Assembly: GCF_020410745.1 (NCBI RefSeq)
Contig: NZ_CP084528.1
Span: 1,488,001-1,552,000, forward strand
Direction of reading: 5' to 3'
Origin: Kaistella polysaccharea
Lineage (GTDB): Bacteria; Bacteroidota; Bacteroidia; Flavobacteriales; Weeksellaceae
Length of the DNA stretch: 64,000 nucleotides
Part shown: piece after piece, positions 1 to 9,237 of the stretch
How the letters are laid out: the number at the start of each line of letters is the position of its first letter
Position numbering within the stretch: position 1 is the stretch's first letter
Notes under the pieces: generated by a model
Told to the model about the DNA's origin: nothing
What the model saw: the letters and a program-made list of their open reading frames with translations, nothing else
Database searches by the model: none
Program-made: the position numbers and the translations under genes

Positions 1-329
1 CCGGTACCGTGAGTTGCAGGTCTCAAGAAGATATCTGCACCACCGTATCTTGCGGATGTTTGGTGAGGAATTGTATGATTAACTACAGGAACTTTTACCA
101 AATTTTTCTTTGCATCTTCTACTGCTTTTGCAATAGCTGAAGCAACTTCTTTAGATTTTCCTAAACCGAAACCTACCGTTCCAGCTTCATCTCCTACAAC
201 CACGATTGCAGAAAAACCGAAAGCTCTACCTCCTTTTGTTACTTTCGTAACTCTGTTTACTGAAACGAGACGATCTTTAAGTTCTAATCCTCCCGGTTTT
301 ACTTTTTCTATATTATCTAGTCCTAACAT
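1..329 (-). CDS. rpsE: 30S ribosomal protein S5, N-terminal part (cut by window edge)
   Basis: Small-subunit protein of the decoding region; helps translational accuracy. The frame opens with an ATG at 329 ([10 protein letters not shown]) and runs off the left edge, so about 109 codons of a protein usually near 170 residues are visible. The S5 RNA-binding domain is recognisable by [12 protein letters not shown] and [12 protein letters not shown], followed by [17 protein letters not shown]. It is the last visible gene of the spc part of the operon, 18 bp after rplR. The downstream genes rpmD, rplO and secY expected from other genomes would lie outside the window. Confidence 0.97.
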   Translation of the reverse strand, partial: MLGLDNIEKVKPGGLELKDRLVSVNRVTKVTKGGRAFGFSAIVVVGDEAGTVGFGLGKSKEVASAIAKAVEDAKKNLVKVPVVNHTIPHQTSARYGGADIFLRPATHGT

Positions 330-347
330 ATTTCCGAAATTTATTGA

Positions 348-695
348 TTAGAATTTTAGTCCGCCTTCTCTCGCGCCGTCAGCTAGAGCTTTCACTCTAC
401 CGTGGTATACGAATCCGTTTCTGTCGAACACTATATTTTCAATTCCTGCAGCTTTGGCTTTTTCAGCGATTGCTTTACCAACTTCTGCGGAGATTTCTGT
501 TTTGTTACCTTTAGCAGACAACGCTCTTGACGAAGCTGATGCTAAGGTTTTACCGTCTTTATCATCGATCAATTGCGCATAAATTTCTTTATTGCTTTTG
601 TAAACAGATAATCTTGGTAATTCAGCAGAGCCAGAGATTTTTCCTCTTACTCTTCTTTTAATTCTATTTCTTTTTTCTACTTTGCTTAGTGCCAT
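348..695 (-). CDS. rplR: 50S ribosomal protein L18
   Basis: Binds 5S rRNA together with L5 and anchors it in the central protuberance of the large subunit. The 115-residue length is normal. The basic N-terminus ([13 protein letters not shown]), [17 protein letters not shown] and the C-terminal [20 protein letters not shown] are the L18 hallmarks. It sits between rplF and rpsE in the standard bacterial spc order with a 17-bp gap to rplF, so it is co-transcribed. Confidence 0.98.
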   Translation of the reverse strand: MALSKVEKRNRIKRRVRGKISGSAELPRLSVYKSNKEIYAQLIDDKDGKTLASASSRALSAKGNKTEISAEVGKAIAEKAKAAGIENIVFDRNGFVYHGRVKALADGAREGGLKF

Positions 696-712
696 GTTCT
701 TAAGTTTTAAAA

Positions 713-1258
713 TTAAGCAGATTTACCAGCTTTACGTCTTACAATTTCTCCAACGAATCTAACACCCTTTCCTTTATATGGTTCTGGTTTTCTGAAAGAT
801 CTGATCTTTGCAGCTACCATTCCTAATAATTGTTTATCGAAAGATGTTAAAGTAATCACAGGGTTTTTACCTTTTTCAGATAATGTTTCTACCACAATTT
901 CTTTAGGAAGATCCATTACAATTCCGTGTGAGAATCCTAAAGCTAAATCTAATCTGTTTCCTTGATTAGATGCTCTATATCCTACTCCTACTAATTCAAG
1001 TTTTTTAGTCCACCCTTCGGCAGTTCCCTGAACCATATTATTGATTAACGCTCTGTAAAGACCGTGTAATGCTTTGTGCGATTTTGATTCCGACGGACGA
1101 TCTAGGGTTAGAATCCCGTCTTCTTGTTTTAAAGTAATTCCTTCTTCTAACTGTTGTGTAAGTTCTCCTTTCGGTCCTTTCACAGTTACCAAACCGTCTT
1201 TCTCGGTTACCGTAACATTAGCGGGAATTTCTATAATTGATTTACCAATTCTTGACAT
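713..1258 (-). CDS. rplF: 50S ribosomal protein L6
   Basis: Large-subunit protein near the sarcin-ricin loop and factor-binding site. The 181 residues are typical of L6. The start [12 protein letters not shown], two repeated alpha-beta domains, and the C-terminal signature [13 protein letters not shown] identify it. It lies 17 bp downstream of rpsH and 17 bp upstream of rplR. A plus-strand frame at 1074-1268 is only its antisense shadow. Confidence 0.98.
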   Translation of the reverse strand: MSRIGKSIIEIPANVTVTEKDGLVTVKGPKGELTQQLEEGITLKQEDGILTLDRPSESKSHKALHGLYRALINNMVQGTAEGWTKKLELVGVGYRASNQGNRLDLALGFSHGIVMDLPKEIVVETLSEKGKNPVITLTSFDKQLLGMVAAKIRSFRKPEPYKGKGVRFVGEIVRRKAGKSA

Positions 1259-1275
1259 TTTCCTTTGATTATTAA

Positions 1276-1674
1276 TTAATAAACATAGCAGATTACTTCT
1301 CCACCAACTTTTTCTTGTCTGGCTTTTTTATCAGTCATAACTCCTCTTGAAGTTGAGATAATAGCCACGCCCAAACCGTTTAATACTCTTGGCAGCTCAC
1401 CTGTTCCTTTGTATTGTCTTAGACCTGGTCTTGAAGCTCTTTGGATGCTTTTGATTACAGGTTTGTTGGTTAGTTTGTCGTACTTTAAAGCGATTTTGAT
1501 ATTTCCCTGAACAGCGTTATCCTCGAACTTGTAGTTCAAGATAAAACCCTGGTCAAACAAAATTTTTGTAATCTCCTTTTTAATTTTCGATGCAGGAATA
1601 TCCACCACTTTGTGGCCTGCGCTTTGTGCGTTCCTTACTCTGGTTAGGAAATCTGAAATTGGATCTGTTACCAT
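1276..1674 (-). CDS. rpsH: 30S ribosomal protein S8
   Basis: Primary 16S rRNA-binding protein, and in E. coli the translational repressor of the spc operon. The 132-residue length is usual. MVTDPISDFLTRVRNAQ at the N-terminus and STSRGVMTDKKARQ near the C-terminus are S8 signatures. The 127-bp gap to rpsN upstream is unusually wide for this operon and contains an imperfect inverted repeat at 1722-1769, described separately. Confidence 0.98.
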   Translation of the reverse strand: MVTDPISDFLTRVRNAQSAGHKVVDIPASKIKKEITKILFDQGFILNYKFEDNAVQGNIKIALKYDKLTNKPVIKSIQRASRPGLRQYKGTGELPRVLNGLGVAIISTSRGVMTDKKARQEKVGGEVICYVY

Positions 1675-1721
1675 TTTTCTATTTTAATTATTGGTTTGTG
1701 ATAGTTAGTTTTAAAAGGTGG

Positions 1722-1769
1722 TAGGCTTTAGGTTACAGTTAAAAACTATGTACTATAACCTACGACCTA
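1722..1769. repeat. Imperfect inverted repeat in the rpsN-rpsH spacer
   Basis: Arms at 1722-1737 (TAGGCTTTAGGTTACA) and 1754-1769 (TATAACCTACGACCTA) are complementary at 12 of 16 positions with a 16-bp loop. Neighbouring genes in this operon are spaced by 0-20 bp, so this 127-bp spacer is an exception. It could be a dispersed flavobacterial intergenic repeat or an RNA regulatory hairpin. No T-run follows it, so it is not a typical intrinsic terminator. Confidence 0.55.
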
Positions 1770-1801
1770 ATAACTTTACTATCTCGATTGTTCTAAATTT
1801 G

Positions 1802-2071
1802 TTACCAACTTGCTTTTTTCACTCCCGGGATCAGACCTTTGTTGGCCATTTCTCTGAAAGTTACTCTAGAAAGACCGAATGTTCTCATGTAACCTCTTGG
1901 TCTTCCTGTTAATTTACATCTGTTGTGTAGTCTTACTGGCGAAGCATCTTTCGGCAATAATTGCAAACCTGCATAGTCGTTAGCTTCTTTCAAAGCTTTT
2001 CTTTTTTCTGCATATTTTGCTACCGTAGCTTCTCTTTTGCGCTCACGCGCTTTCATTGATTCTTTAGCCAT
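1802..2071 (-). CDS. rpsN: 30S ribosomal protein S14
   Basis: Small-subunit head protein needed for late 30S assembly. The 89-residue length and the lack of paired CxxC motifs mark it as the zinc-free long form of S14. [17 protein letters not shown] and the C-terminal [11 protein letters not shown] are the family signature. It follows rplE by 3 bp, so the two are almost certainly translated from the same message. Confidence 0.98.
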   Translation of the reverse strand: MAKESMKARERKREATVAKYAEKRKALKEANDYAGLQLLPKDASPVRLHNRCKLTGRPRGYMRTFGLSRVTFREMANKGLIPGVKKASW

Positions 2072-2074
2072 CTT

Positions 2075-2626
2075 TTAGTTCTTTTTGAAAGGCATACCGA
2101 AATGCGTTAATAATGATTTAGCTTCTTTGTCAGTTTTCGCAGAAGTAACGAAAGTAATGTCCATCCCTTGGATTTTTTTTACTTTGTCGATTGCGATTTC
2201 CGGGAAGATAATTTGCTCAGTAATACCCAAGTTATAATTTCCTCTTCCGTCGAAACCATCAGCTTTAATACCATTAAAATCACGGATTCGTGGGAGAGCT
2301 GAAGAGCTTAATCGGTCTAAGAACTCATACATTTGATTTGCTCTTAAAGTTACTCTAGCTCCTACTGGCATTCCTTTTCTTAATTTGAAAGCTGCTTCAT
2401 CTTTCTTAGAAAGAGTTCCTACCGCTTTTTGTCCGGTGATTGCTGTAAGTTCTTCGATTGCATAGTCAACAATTTTCTTGTCGGCAGTTGCAGCTCCTAA
2501 ACCTTGTGAAACAACGATCTTAAGTAATTTAGGGACCTGCATTACAGATTTGTACCCAAATTCTTCCATCATTGCAGGAACAATTTTCTCTTTATATTGT
2601 TGTTTTGGTCTTGCTATATATTCCAT
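2075..2626 (-). CDS. rplE: 50S ribosomal protein L5
   Basis: 5S rRNA-binding protein that contacts the P-site tRNA. It has 183 residues, normal for L5. Signatures seen are [26 protein letters not shown], the RIRDFNGI segment and the C-terminal [10 protein letters not shown]. It is 10 bp downstream of rplX and 3 bp upstream of rpsN. Confidence 0.98.
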   Translation of the reverse strand: MEYIARPKQQYKEKIVPAMMEEFGYKSVMQVPKLLKIVVSQGLGAATADKKIVDYAIEELTAITGQKAVGTLSKKDEAAFKLRKGMPVGARVTLRANQMYEFLDRLSSSALPRIRDFNGIKADGFDGRGNYNLGITEQIIFPEIAIDKVKKIQGMDITFVTSAKTDKEAKSLLTHFGMPFKKN

Positions 2627-2636
2627 CGTCGTTTAA

Positions 2637-2963
2637 TTATAAAGTTTCACCGGTTGATTTAGCAACTCTTACTTTTTTATCACCATCCACTTTAGATCCT
2701 GTTTTAGTTGCTTTACCGTTTTTGTCGATAAGCATAACATTGGAAATATGGATCGATGCTTCTTTCTCTACAATTCCGCCTTGTGGGTTTCCTGCTGAGG
2801 GTTTAGTATGTTTTTTAACGATATTTAAACCTGCAATAATAACTCTAGCGTCTTTGCCTTCTTTTCTGATCACTTCAATAACTTCACCTGTTTTACCTTT
2901 AATTTCTTTCTTTCCGGTAGTGATGATTACGTTATCTCCTTTTTTGATTTTTAACTTTGTCAT
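2637..2963 (-). CDS. rplX: 50S ribosomal protein L24
   Basis: Assembly-initiator protein binding the 5' domain of 23S rRNA near the exit tunnel. The KOW motif is visible ([20 protein letters not shown]), followed by the conserved [12 protein letters not shown]. Its 108 residues fit the family. It lies 17 bp downstream of rplN within the continuous ribosomal operon. Confidence 0.98.
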   Translation of the reverse strand: MTKLKIKKGDNVIITTGKKEIKGKTGEVIEVIRKEGKDARVIIAGLNIVKKHTKPSAGNPQGGIVEKEASIHISNVMLIDKNGKATKTGSKVDGDKKVRVAKSTGETL

Positions 2964-2980
2964 TTTTGTAAATTTTAAAA

Positions 2981-3349
2981 TTAAAGTACTTCAGGAGCTA
3001 ATGAAATGACTTTCATATATTCTTTATCTCTTAGTTCACGCGCAACCGGTCCGAAAACACGGGTTCCTCTCATTTCACCTGCAGCATTTAAAAGAACACA
3101 AGCGTTGTCATCGAATTTGATGTATGAACCATCTTTTCTACGAACTGCTTTTTTTGTTCTTACTACTACTGCTTTAGAAACAGTTCCTTTTTTCGCCTGT
3201 CCTTGTGGTGTAGAATCTTTGATAGTAACTACAATCTTATCACCAACTGAAGCATATCTTCTTCTGGTTCCTCCCAGAACTCTGATTACAAGTACTTCTT
3301 TGGCACCTGTGTTATCAGCAACTTTTAATCTTGATTCGGTTTGTAACAT
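2981..3349 (-). CDS. rplN: 50S ribosomal protein L14
   Basis: Large-subunit interface protein that forms bridge B8 and is the docking site of RsfS in silencing. The length of exactly 122 residues is typical. [18 protein letters not shown] and [13 protein letters not shown] are diagnostic. Its start codon shares one base with the rpsQ stop (TAATG arrangement at 3349), indicating translational coupling. Confidence 0.98.
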   Translation of the reverse strand: MLQTESRLKVADNTGAKEVLVIRVLGGTRRRYASVGDKIVVTIKDSTPQGQAKKGTVSKAVVVRTKKAVRRKDGSYIKFDDNACVLLNAAGEMRGTRVFGPVARELRDKEYMKVISLAPEVL

Positions 3350-3603
3350 TACTTAGCTTTTTCAATGATTCGTACTAATCTCCATCTCTTACTTTTACTT
3401 AAAGGTCTTGTTTCAGTAATTAATACTGTATCGCCTTCAGTACACTCGTTGTTCTCATCATGAGCGGTATATTTTTTCGTTTTTAGAACGAATTTACCAT
3501 ACATTGGGTGTTTTACTCTCGTCGTTTCACTTACAACAATGGTCTTTTCCATTTTATTGCTAGAAACGATTCCGATTCTTTCTTTTCTTAAATTTCTATC
3601 CAT
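3349..3603 (-). CDS. rpsQ: 30S ribosomal protein S17
   Basis: Primary 16S rRNA-binding protein with an OB fold. The 84-residue length is normal. [14 protein letters not shown] and [21 protein letters not shown] are the S17 signature. It lies 13 bp downstream of rpmC, and its stop codon overlaps the rplN start by one base. Confidence 0.98.
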   Translation of the reverse strand: MDRNLRKERIGIVSSNKMEKTIVVSETTRVKHPMYGKFVLKTKKYTAHDENNECTEGDTVLITETRPLSKSKRWRLVRIIEKAK

Positions 3604-3616
3604 GATAAAAGGAAAA

Positions 3617-3808
3617 TTATGATTGTTGTTTTAGTGTTAATTCAGTTTCCAGACGAGCAATCATTCTTCTCATATCTTTGATCTGAATCGGATTTTCAAT
3701 AGGGCTTACGCTGTGCGATAATTTCATTTTATTGAAATCTGCTTTTGCTTCAGCCAATTTATTTTGAATATCTCCTGCGCTTAGATTTTTGATGTCAGCT
3801 TTTTTCAT
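3617..3808 (-). CDS. rpmC: 50S ribosomal protein L29
   Basis: Small two-helix protein at the tunnel exit that, with L23, forms the docking platform for trigger factor and SRP. The 63 residues, the helical hairpin and the motif [19 protein letters not shown] identify it. It is placed between rplP and rpsQ in the standard order, 10 bp after rplP. Confidence 0.97.
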   Translation of the reverse strand: MKKADIKNLSAGDIQNKLAEAKADFNKMKLSHSVSPIENPIQIKDMRRMIARLETELTLKQQS

Positions 3809-3818
3809 TTCTTAAAGA

Positions 3819-4244
3819 TTATTGAGGTTGAACAAAATCGTTAGCAACTACAAATTTTGTAGTAACAGGAAGTTTTTGAGCGGCTAAACGTAATGCTTCT
3901 TTGGCAATATCGTAAGAAACTCCACCTACTTCAAACATAATTTTACCAGGTTTCACTACAGATACCCAATATTCCACAGCACCTTTACCTTTTCCCATCC
4001 TTACTTCGGCTGGTTTTTTAGTAATCGGCTTGTCTGGAAATATTTTGATCCATAACTGACCTTCTCTTTTCATATATCTTGTTGCAGCAATACGCGCTGC
4101 TTCAATTTGTCTTGCAGTAATCCAAGCACCTTCATTGGCTTTGATCCCGAAAGTTCCGTATGCAAGTTGACTACCTCTTTGGGCAATCCCCTTCATTTTC
4201 ATCTTGTGAACTTTACGGAATTTGGTTCTTTTTGGTTGTAACAT
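3819..4244 (-). CDS. rplP: 50S ribosomal protein L16
   Basis: Organises the A-tRNA binding site and peptidyl-transferase region. It has 141 residues. [19 protein letters not shown], the [16 protein letters not shown] segment and [12 protein letters not shown] are diagnostic. The gap to rpsC upstream is 80 bp and carries heptamer repeats, unlike the tight spacing elsewhere in the operon. Confidence 0.98.
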   Translation of the reverse strand: MLQPKRTKFRKVHKMKMKGIAQRGSQLAYGTFGIKANEGAWITARQIEAARIAATRYMKREGQLWIKIFPDKPITKKPAEVRMGKGKGAVEYWVSVVKPGKIMFEVGGVSYDIAKEALRLAAQKLPVTTKFVVANDFVQPQ

Positions 4245-4253
4245 AATTTCTTA

Positions 4254-4281
4254 AATTTTAGATTTTAGATTTTAGATTTTA
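4254..4281. repeat. Heptanucleotide tandem repeat (GATTTTA units) between rpsC and rplP
   Basis: Three exact GATTTTA units occupy 4261-4281, preceded by a one-mismatch unit at 4254-4260. The array lies in the 80-bp spacer inside the ribosomal operon. Such short arrays can change length by replication slippage. On the transcript it reads as repeated UAAAAUC, which has no obvious structure. Confidence 0.8.
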
Positions 4282-4324
4282 AAAAAGTAACGGTCATTTA
4301 AAACTGTCCTCTAAAATTTTGTAA

Positions 4325-5068
4325 TTATTTTCTATCTCTTGGTCTACGGTCGTCTCTGTCTCTTCTGTCATTACGATCATTACGATCTCCTCTTCCTGCA
4401 GGTCCTTTTTTCTGTTGTCCTACTAGTGGCGTAAGGTCTCTTTTTCCGTAAACTTCGCCTTTCATAATCCAAACTTTAACCCCTAATTTACCGTACTGAG
4501 TTAGTGCCTCACCGATATGGTAATCGATATCTGCTCTAAAAGTTGACAATGGGATTCTTCCGTCTTTGAAAGATTCGCTTCTTGCCATCTCAGCTCCGTT
4601 TAAACGACCAGAGATTTGAACCTTGATTCCTTCAGCTCCCATTCTCATGGTACTTTGAATTGCCATTTTCACGGCTCTTCTATAAGAAATTCTATTTTCA
4701 ATTTGTTTTGCAATACTGTCTGCAACTAAAACTGCGTCAAGTTCAGGTCTTTTGATTTCGAAGATATTGATCTGGATATCTTTATCCGTCAATTTTTTTA
4801 ATTCTTCTTTTAATTTATCAACTTCCTGACCTCCTTTACCGATGATTAATCCCGGTCTAGCAGTAGTAATTGTGATGGTTACCAATTTCAATGTTCTCTC
4901 GATGTAGATTCTTGAAATTCCACCTTTAGATAATCTAGCTTCAAGGTATCTTCTGATCTTGTAGTCTTCTGCGATTCTGTCTCCATAATCTTTACCACCA
5001 TACCAGTTCGAATCCCATCCTCTGATGATACCTAATCTGTTACCAATTGGATTTGTCTTCTGTCCCAT
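4325..5068 (-). CDS. rpsC: 30S ribosomal protein S3
   Basis: mRNA-entry-channel protein with helicase-like function. The 247 residues comprise an N-terminal domain ([13 protein letters not shown]), a KH domain with [18 protein letters not shown], and the C-terminal S3 domain with the [20 protein letters not shown] segment. After the core the protein ends in a low-complexity tail of about 25 residues made of alternating Arg, Asp and Asn ([19 protein letters not shown]). The tail is an extension relative to the shorter E. coli protein. Confidence 0.98.
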   Translation of the reverse strand: MGQKTNPIGNRLGIIRGWDSNWYGGKDYGDRIAEDYKIRRYLEARLSKGGISRIYIERTLKLVTITITTARPGLIIGKGGQEVDKLKEELKKLTDKDIQINIFEIKRPELDAVLVADSIAKQIENRISYRRAVKMAIQSTMRMGAEGIKVQISGRLNGAEMARSESFKDGRIPLSTFRADIDYHIGEALTQYGKLGVKVWIMKGEVYGKRDLTPLVGQQKKGPAGRGDRNDRNDRRDRDDRRPRDRK

Positions 5069-5075
5069 ACCTTGA

Positions 5076-5477
5076 TTATTTAGTTTCTTTATTACCTAAG
5101 ATTAATGTAATGTGGTTAGATCTTTTTCTGATTCTGTGACCTCTACCTTGTGGTGCTGGTCGCAGTCTCTTCAACTGTCTTGCACTGTCTACAAAAATTT
5201 CTTTTACAACTAAGTTTGCTTCTTCGATGTCTGCACCCTCATTCTTTAACTGCCAGTTGGCCATTGCAGAAAGAAGTACTTTTTCTAATTTATTTGAAGC
5301 ATCCTTTTTTGAATATTTAAGGATATATAAAGCCTTATCTACCTCTACACCTCTAATGATATCAGCAACTAATCTCATTTTTCTTGGCGAAGAAGGGCAA
5401 TCGTTATGTAACGCTTTTGCTACATCTTGGTTTGCTATTTTACGTGCTAATGCACTTTCTCTTTTTCTTGATCCCAT
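5076..5477 (-). CDS. rplV: 50S ribosomal protein L22
   Basis: Lines the narrow part of the exit tunnel with its beta-hairpin, where macrolide-resistance changes occur. It has 133 residues. [19 protein letters not shown] and the hairpin [20 protein letters not shown] are the L22 signatures. The N-terminus is about 20 residues longer than in E. coli L22. The gene is 2 bp downstream of rpsS and 7 bp upstream of rpsC. Confidence 0.98.
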   Translation of the reverse strand: MGSRKRESALARKIANQDVAKALHNDCPSSPRKMRLVADIIRGVEVDKALYILKYSKKDASNKLEKVLLSAMANWQLKNEGADIEEANLVVKEIFVDSARQLKRLRPAPQGRGHRIRKRSNHITLILGNKETK

Positions 5478-5479
5478 GG

Positions 5480-5758
5480 TTATCTACCTCCTTTATTTTT
5501 GTTACCGCCGTGACCTCTAAAAGATCTTGTCGGAGAAAATTCGCCTAACTTATGACCTACCATATTCTCAGTTACATAAACCGGGATAAAAGATTTCCCG
5601 TTGTGTACTGCGATGGTTTGTCCAACGAAGTCTGGAGAGATCATTGATGCTCTAGACCAAGTTTTGATTACTGTTTTCTTACCAGACTCTATATTTGTCT
5701 GAACCTTCTTATCTAATGTGTGAGCAATGAAAGGTCCTTTTTTAAGTGATCTTGACAT
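5480..5758 (-). CDS. rpsS: 30S ribosomal protein S19
   Basis: Small-subunit head protein forming intersubunit bridges and contacting A-site tRNA. It has 92 residues. [39 protein letters not shown] and the C-terminal [13 protein letters not shown] are diagnostic. Spacing is 2 bp on both sides, so it is tightly coupled to rplB and rplV. Confidence 0.98.
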   Translation of the reverse strand: MSRSLKKGPFIAHTLDKKVQTNIESGKKTVIKTWSRASMISPDFVGQTIAVHNGKSFIPVYVTENMVGHKLGEFSPTRSFRGHGGNKNKGGR

Positions 5759-5760
5759 AA

Positions 5761-6582
5761 TTATTTTCGTTTAGATATGATATGACGGTTAGACGCTTTA
5801 TTTTTCTTTCTGGTTTTGTAACCTTTAGCAGGCATACCATTTCTAGATCTTGGGTGACCTCCAGAAGATTTACCTTCACCACCTCCCATTGGGTGATCTA
5901 CAGGGTTCATTACAACTGGTCTTGTTCTAGGTCTTCTTCCCAACCATCTGCTTCTACCTGCTTTACCAGAAACGGTAAGCTGGTGATCAGAGTTGGAAAC
6001 TGATCCAATCATTGCCATACATTCGCCAAGAACCATTCTAGATTCTCCTGAAGGTAATTTAATGATTACATATTTCTTATCTCTTGAAGTTAACTGTGCC
6101 GATGATCCTGCACTTCTTGCCATAATTGCTCCCTGACCAGGTTTCAATTCGATACAAGAAATTACAGTTCCCAAAGGAACATTTTTCAACTTCATAGCAT
6201 TACCAACATTTGGTTCTGCGGATTCTGAGGCGATTACTTTCATATCTACCTTAATACCGTTTGGAGCGATGATATATCTCTTCTCTCCGTCTGTGTATTC
6301 CAATAGTGCGATGAAAGCAGTTCTGTTTGGATCATACTCAACAGTTTTTACCGTAGCTTCAACATCAAACTTGTTTCTTTTGAAGTCGATAATTCTGTAT
6401 TTTTGTTTGTGTCCACCTCCGGTGTAACGCATGGTCATTTTACCAGTATTGTTACGACCACCTGACTTACTAATACCAACGGTTAGAGATTTCTCTGGTT
6501 TGTTGGTAGTAATTTCCTCAAAGTTATTTACAACTCTGAATCTCTGTCCCGGGGTGATAGGTTTTAATTTTCTAACAGACAT
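5761..6582 (-). CDS. rplB: 50S ribosomal protein L2
   Basis: Essential for subunit association and peptidyl-transferase activity. It has 273 residues with the RNA-binding domain ([19 protein letters not shown]) and the C-terminal domain containing [15 protein letters not shown]; the histidine there is the conserved one next to the active centre. The tail is basic ([18 protein letters not shown]). It lies 18 bp after rplW. Confidence 0.98.
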   Translation of the reverse strand: MSVRKLKPITPGQRFRVVNNFEEITTNKPEKSLTVGISKSGGRNNTGKMTMRYTGGGHKQKYRIIDFKRNKFDVEATVKTVEYDPNRTAFIALLEYTDGEKRYIIAPNGIKVDMKVIASESAEPNVGNAMKLKNVPLGTVISCIELKPGQGAIMARSAGSSAQLTSRDKKYVIIKLPSGESRMVLGECMAMIGSVSNSDHQLTVSGKAGRSRWLGRRPRTRPVVMNPVDHPMGGGEGKSSGGHPRSRNGMPAKGYKTRKKNKASNRHIISKRK

Positions 6583-6600
6583 TACTATTATTTATATTAA

Positions 6601-6888
6601 TTAATTTGCAAAAATATCAATCACTTCACCTTCTGCAAGGGAAACGATTGCTTTTTTCAATTTGTTGGTTTTCCCAACCTGTAGTCCTTTTTTGGTGTGC
6701 TTTGAGGAAACTTTAGGCGCATAAATCATGGTTCTAACGTCTGCTACTTTAACACCGTAAAGCTCTTCTACTGCCTTTTTAACCTGGATTTTATTCGCTT
6801 TAGTATTCACTAAAAAAGAATAAGCACCACGCAAATCGGTAAGATAGTTTGCTTTTTCTGAGATAATTGGTTTAATAATAACTGACAT
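6601..6888 (-). CDS. rplW: 50S ribosomal protein L23
   Basis: Exit-tunnel protein that binds trigger factor. It has 95 residues. IIKPIISEKANYLTD and the segment SFLVNTKANKIQVKKAVEEL fit L23. It starts 3 bp after the rplD stop codon and ends 18 bp before rplB. Confidence 0.97.
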   Translation of the reverse strand: MSVIIKPIISEKANYLTDLRGAYSFLVNTKANKIQVKKAVEELYGVKVADVRTMIYAPKVSSKHTKKGLQVGKTNKLKKAIVSLAEGEVIDIFAN

Positions 6889-6891
6889 GAT

Positions 6892-7521
6892 TTATTTTCT
6901 TAAATTTTCCTGAAATTTTTCTAATGCACCTTCTAAGAATACAATTTCTCCAGCATGTACCAAATCATAAGAACTGATTTCGTTGTATGTCAAAACTTTC
7001 GTTTTAGGTAAGTTTCTTGAAGACAAATACACGTTTTTGTTCGCTTCTGGTAAAATATAAAGAGATTTTTTTCCTTCAAATCCTAACGCATTGTTCAAAG
7101 TGATAAATTCTTTAGTTTTAGGAGCATCAAAATTGAAAGCTTCTAATACTTTAATTGAATTATCTCTCATTTTTTGTGAAAGAACTGATTTCTTAGCTAA
7201 TCTTTTCAAAGATTTGTTCAATTTGAATCTGTAATCTCTTGGTTTCGGACCGAATACACGACCACCACCTTTGAATAATGGATTCTTAATATCACCATAT
7301 CTGGCAGATCCTGACCCTTTTTGTTTCTTAAGTTTCTTGGTAGATCCTGTAATTTCGCTTCTTTCTTTAGACTTGTGAGTCCCTTGTCTCTGTGCAGCAA
7401 GATATTGCTTCACTTCTAAGTAAACCGAGTGCTGATTTGGCTCAATACCGAAGATTGCTTCGTCTAGAGTTACTTTTCTTCCGGTTTCTTTTCCTGATGT
7501 ATTAAATACTACTAGTTCCAT
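6892..7521 (-). CDS. rplD: 50S ribosomal protein L4
   Basis: Tunnel protein; in gammaproteobacteria also the autorepressor of the S10 operon. It has 209 residues. [19 protein letters not shown] and the tunnel loop [19 protein letters not shown] are the L4 signatures. Its first 10 bp overlap the end of rplC, indicating translational coupling. A minus-strand frame at 7218-7400 is a shadow in another register. Confidence 0.98.
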   Translation of the reverse strand: MELVVFNTSGKETGRKVTLDEAIFGIEPNQHSVYLEVKQYLAAQRQGTHKSKERSEITGSTKKLKKQKGSGSARYGDIKNPLFKGGGRVFGPKPRDYRFKLNKSLKRLAKKSVLSQKMRDNSIKVLEAFNFDAPKTKEFITLNNALGFEGKKSLYILPEANKNVYLSSRNLPKTKVLTYNEISSYDLVHAGEIVFLEGALEKFQENLRK

Positions 7522-8138
7522 TTTCTGATAATTACATAAGAATTTTTTGCTCCCGGAACAGCTCCTTTTACTACTAAAAGGTTTTGCTCTTCATCTACTT
7601 TTAACACTTGTAAGTTTGATACGGTAACTTGCTTACCACCCATTCTTCCCGCCATACGCATTCCTTTGAATACTCTGGATGGATCGGAACCCGCACCAAT
7701 AGAACCTGGGGCTCTTAATCGATTATGCTGTCCGTGAGTTGCTTGCATTACCCCCGCAAAGTTGTGTCTTTTCACAACCCCTTGGAAACCCTTACCTTTT
7801 GAAGTTCCAGTTACATCAACAAATTCGCCTTCAGCAAATAAGTTCACTTTCACTTCATCTCCTACGCTTAACTTTTCTACGAAAGCATGATAGAATTCTA
7901 CCAATTTAGCTTTAGGAGTTGAACCTGCCTTTTTAAAGTGGCCGGCTAACGCTTTACCAACGTTCTTTTCACTCTTGTCATCGAAACCTAGCTGAGCAGC
8001 TTTGTACCCATCCTTTTCAACGGTTCTGACCTGTAAAACCGAGCATGGACCTGCTTGAATAACGGTGCACGGCATGTTCTTGCCGTTTTCGTCAAACAAA
8101 GAAGTCATCCCGATCTTTTTACCAATAATACCTGACAT
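7512..8138 (-). CDS. rplC: 50S ribosomal protein L3
   Basis: Early-assembly large-subunit protein that reaches the peptidyl-transferase centre. It has 208 residues. [36 protein letters not shown] and the glutamine-containing loop [20 protein letters not shown] are diagnostic. It is the first gene of this transcript: rpsJ, normally directly upstream, is 4.4 kb away and has its own terminator, and a good promoter lies at 8235-8265. The roughly 90-nt leader may be regulatory. Confidence 0.98.
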   Translation of the reverse strand: MSGIIGKKIGMTSLFDENGKNMPCTVIQAGPCSVLQVRTVEKDGYKAAQLGFDDKSEKNVGKALAGHFKKAGSTPKAKLVEFYHAFVEKLSVGDEVKVNLFAEGEFVDVTGTSKGKGFQGVVKRHNFAGVMQATHGQHNRLRAPGSIGAGSDPSRVFKGMRMAGRMGGKQVTVSNLQVLKVDEEQNLLVVKGAVPGAKNSYVIIRKWN

Positions 8139-8188
8139 TGTTTATATATATCTAATTAAGTTCTGGTTTGTCAATCAAGGGGTCGGTA

Positions 8189-8216
8189 ACTTCTACGTTT
8201 GAAGTAGGCGCACTTC
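8189..8216 (-). promoter_or_regulatory. Possible alternative-hairpin leader of the rplC operon
   Basis: Three short complementary segments lie in the predicted rplC 5' leader: ACTTC at 8189-8193, GAAGT at 8201-8205 and ACTTC at 8212-8216 (plus-strand letters). The middle one can pair with either neighbour, giving two mutually exclusive 5-bp hairpins. Ribosomal operons are often autoregulated through such leaders, but the stems are short and the assignment is speculative. Confidence 0.3.
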
Positions 8217-8234
8217 TTCCTTAAATTGAGTGTG

Positions 8235-8265
8235 CAAATGTATGAAGAAAATTTGAATTGACAAA
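8235..8265 (-). promoter_or_regulatory. Promoter of the rplC (S10) operon
   Basis: Read on the minus strand there is TTTG (8265-8262), a 19-bp spacer and TACATTTG (8242-8235). This matches the Bacteroidota housekeeping pattern of a -33 TTTG box and a -7 TAnnTTTG box. The expected start near 8229 gives a leader of about 90 nt before the rplC ATG at 8138. Confidence 0.8.
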
Positions 8266-8318
8266 TAGAGATTAAAAAATATTTTCAAGTTTTTCGCTTG
8301 ACCCCAAGTGACTTAAAA

Positions 8319-8355
8319 GAAAAATAGACCCTCCGCAAAGGGAGAATCTATTTTA
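8319..8355 (-). terminator. Intrinsic terminator after the GLPGLI gene at 8376
   Basis: On the minus strand an AT-plus-GC hairpin (AATAGA, CTCCCT, loop, GAGGG, TCTATT) is followed by TTTTTC. It lies 20 bp downstream of the GLPGLI stop codon and separates that transcript from the rplC promoter. Confidence 0.75.
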
Positions 8356-8375
8356 TATTTAAAAATTCCAAAATT

Positions 8376-9209
8376 TTATTTTATTGGGTAATGTACCGCT
8401 TTATCCAATTCGATGGGATTATAATCCTGTCGCAGTTTATCCTGTAATTTTACTGTTAACTCTTTGAACTGGTCAAGGCTTTTAATCTTCACTCCCATTA
8501 CAGAGAAATTCGTAGAACCATCGTCATTCTTGAATTTTTCTTTAAATTCATATAATGGATCATTAAACAATTCCAGGCGTTTTTTATTTAAAGTTTTCTC
8601 ATCTACCATGATCGGTTTTTTTCCCGCGAACGATTCCATAAAACCGGAAGTATCGTAAGTATCTTTTAATTGATAAGATTTTAGAAGGCTAAATTTGAAG
8701 TTGTTTTTATCATCAGCAACCTCAAAGATTAAACCGGGTAGACCACGGAATTTGTAGGGACCTTCATTACTATTCACTTCGGTATTAAACCAAGCCGTCC
8801 ACTTTCTACCGCCAAATTTAGTTGTTGCTTTTTGAAGATTGTAGCTTCCCACTTTTTTGGTATCAGGCGTGAGAATCCAGACCATCTCATCACTTGTCTT
8901 AACTGCAAAAAAATCATTGAACAAAACGTAATTTATGTTTCGGTTGGTATTCCGCTCTCTCTTCAAAGTCGGAACTTCATCATCCCAACTTGAATTGGAA
9001 TAATTTCGAATTTTATTGATGGAATCATTTTCTGCCTGAAAATAAGGATAAAATTTCACTTCTGTAGGATTGATGTCGAGCACCATATTCTCTTTCCGGA
9101 ACTCTTTCGCTAAAGAATCACTTTTGAATTGATATTCATAGATGAATCGATGGGTTTGGGCATTCGCAGCGATGCTTAATAACAGTAGAAGGAAGAAACA
9201 CTTTTTCAT
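8376..9209 (-). CDS. GLPGLI family secreted protein (copy 1)
   Basis: Member of the Bacteroidota GLPGLI family, whose biochemical role is unknown. The 277-residue protein has an N-terminal signal peptide (MKKCFFLLLLLSIAANAQ) and the family motif in GPYKFRGLPGLIFEV, preceded by GGRKWTAWFNTEV. It ends in NPIELDKAVHYPIK, the complete C-terminal form. It is the last gene of a minus-strand run DUF1294, GLPGLI copy 2, GLPGLI copy 1, with a 28-bp gap to copy 2 and a terminator after it. Secretion is inferred from the signal peptide. Confidence 0.93.
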   Translation of the reverse strand: MKKCFFLLLLLSIAANAQTHRFIYEYQFKSDSLAKEFRKENMVLDINPTEVKFYPYFQAENDSINKIRNYSNSSWDDEVPTLKRERNTNRNINYVLFNDFFAVKTSDEMVWILTPDTKKVGSYNLQKATTKFGGRKWTAWFNTEVNSNEGPYKFRGLPGLIFEVADDKNNFKFSLLKSYQLKDTYDTSGFMESFAGKKPIMVDEKTLNKKRLELFNDPLYEFKEKFKNDDGSTNFSVMGVKIKSLDQFKELTVKLQDKLRQDYNPIELDKAVHYPIK

Positions 9210-9237
9210 AAATAGTACCTTATAAATTAAATGCCGA

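Noticed and set aside
2572-3009. 145-codon plus-strand open frame
   Set aside because: It is fully antisense to rplX and parts of rplE and rplN, with no family resemblance. The minus-strand ribosomal genes explain the sequence.
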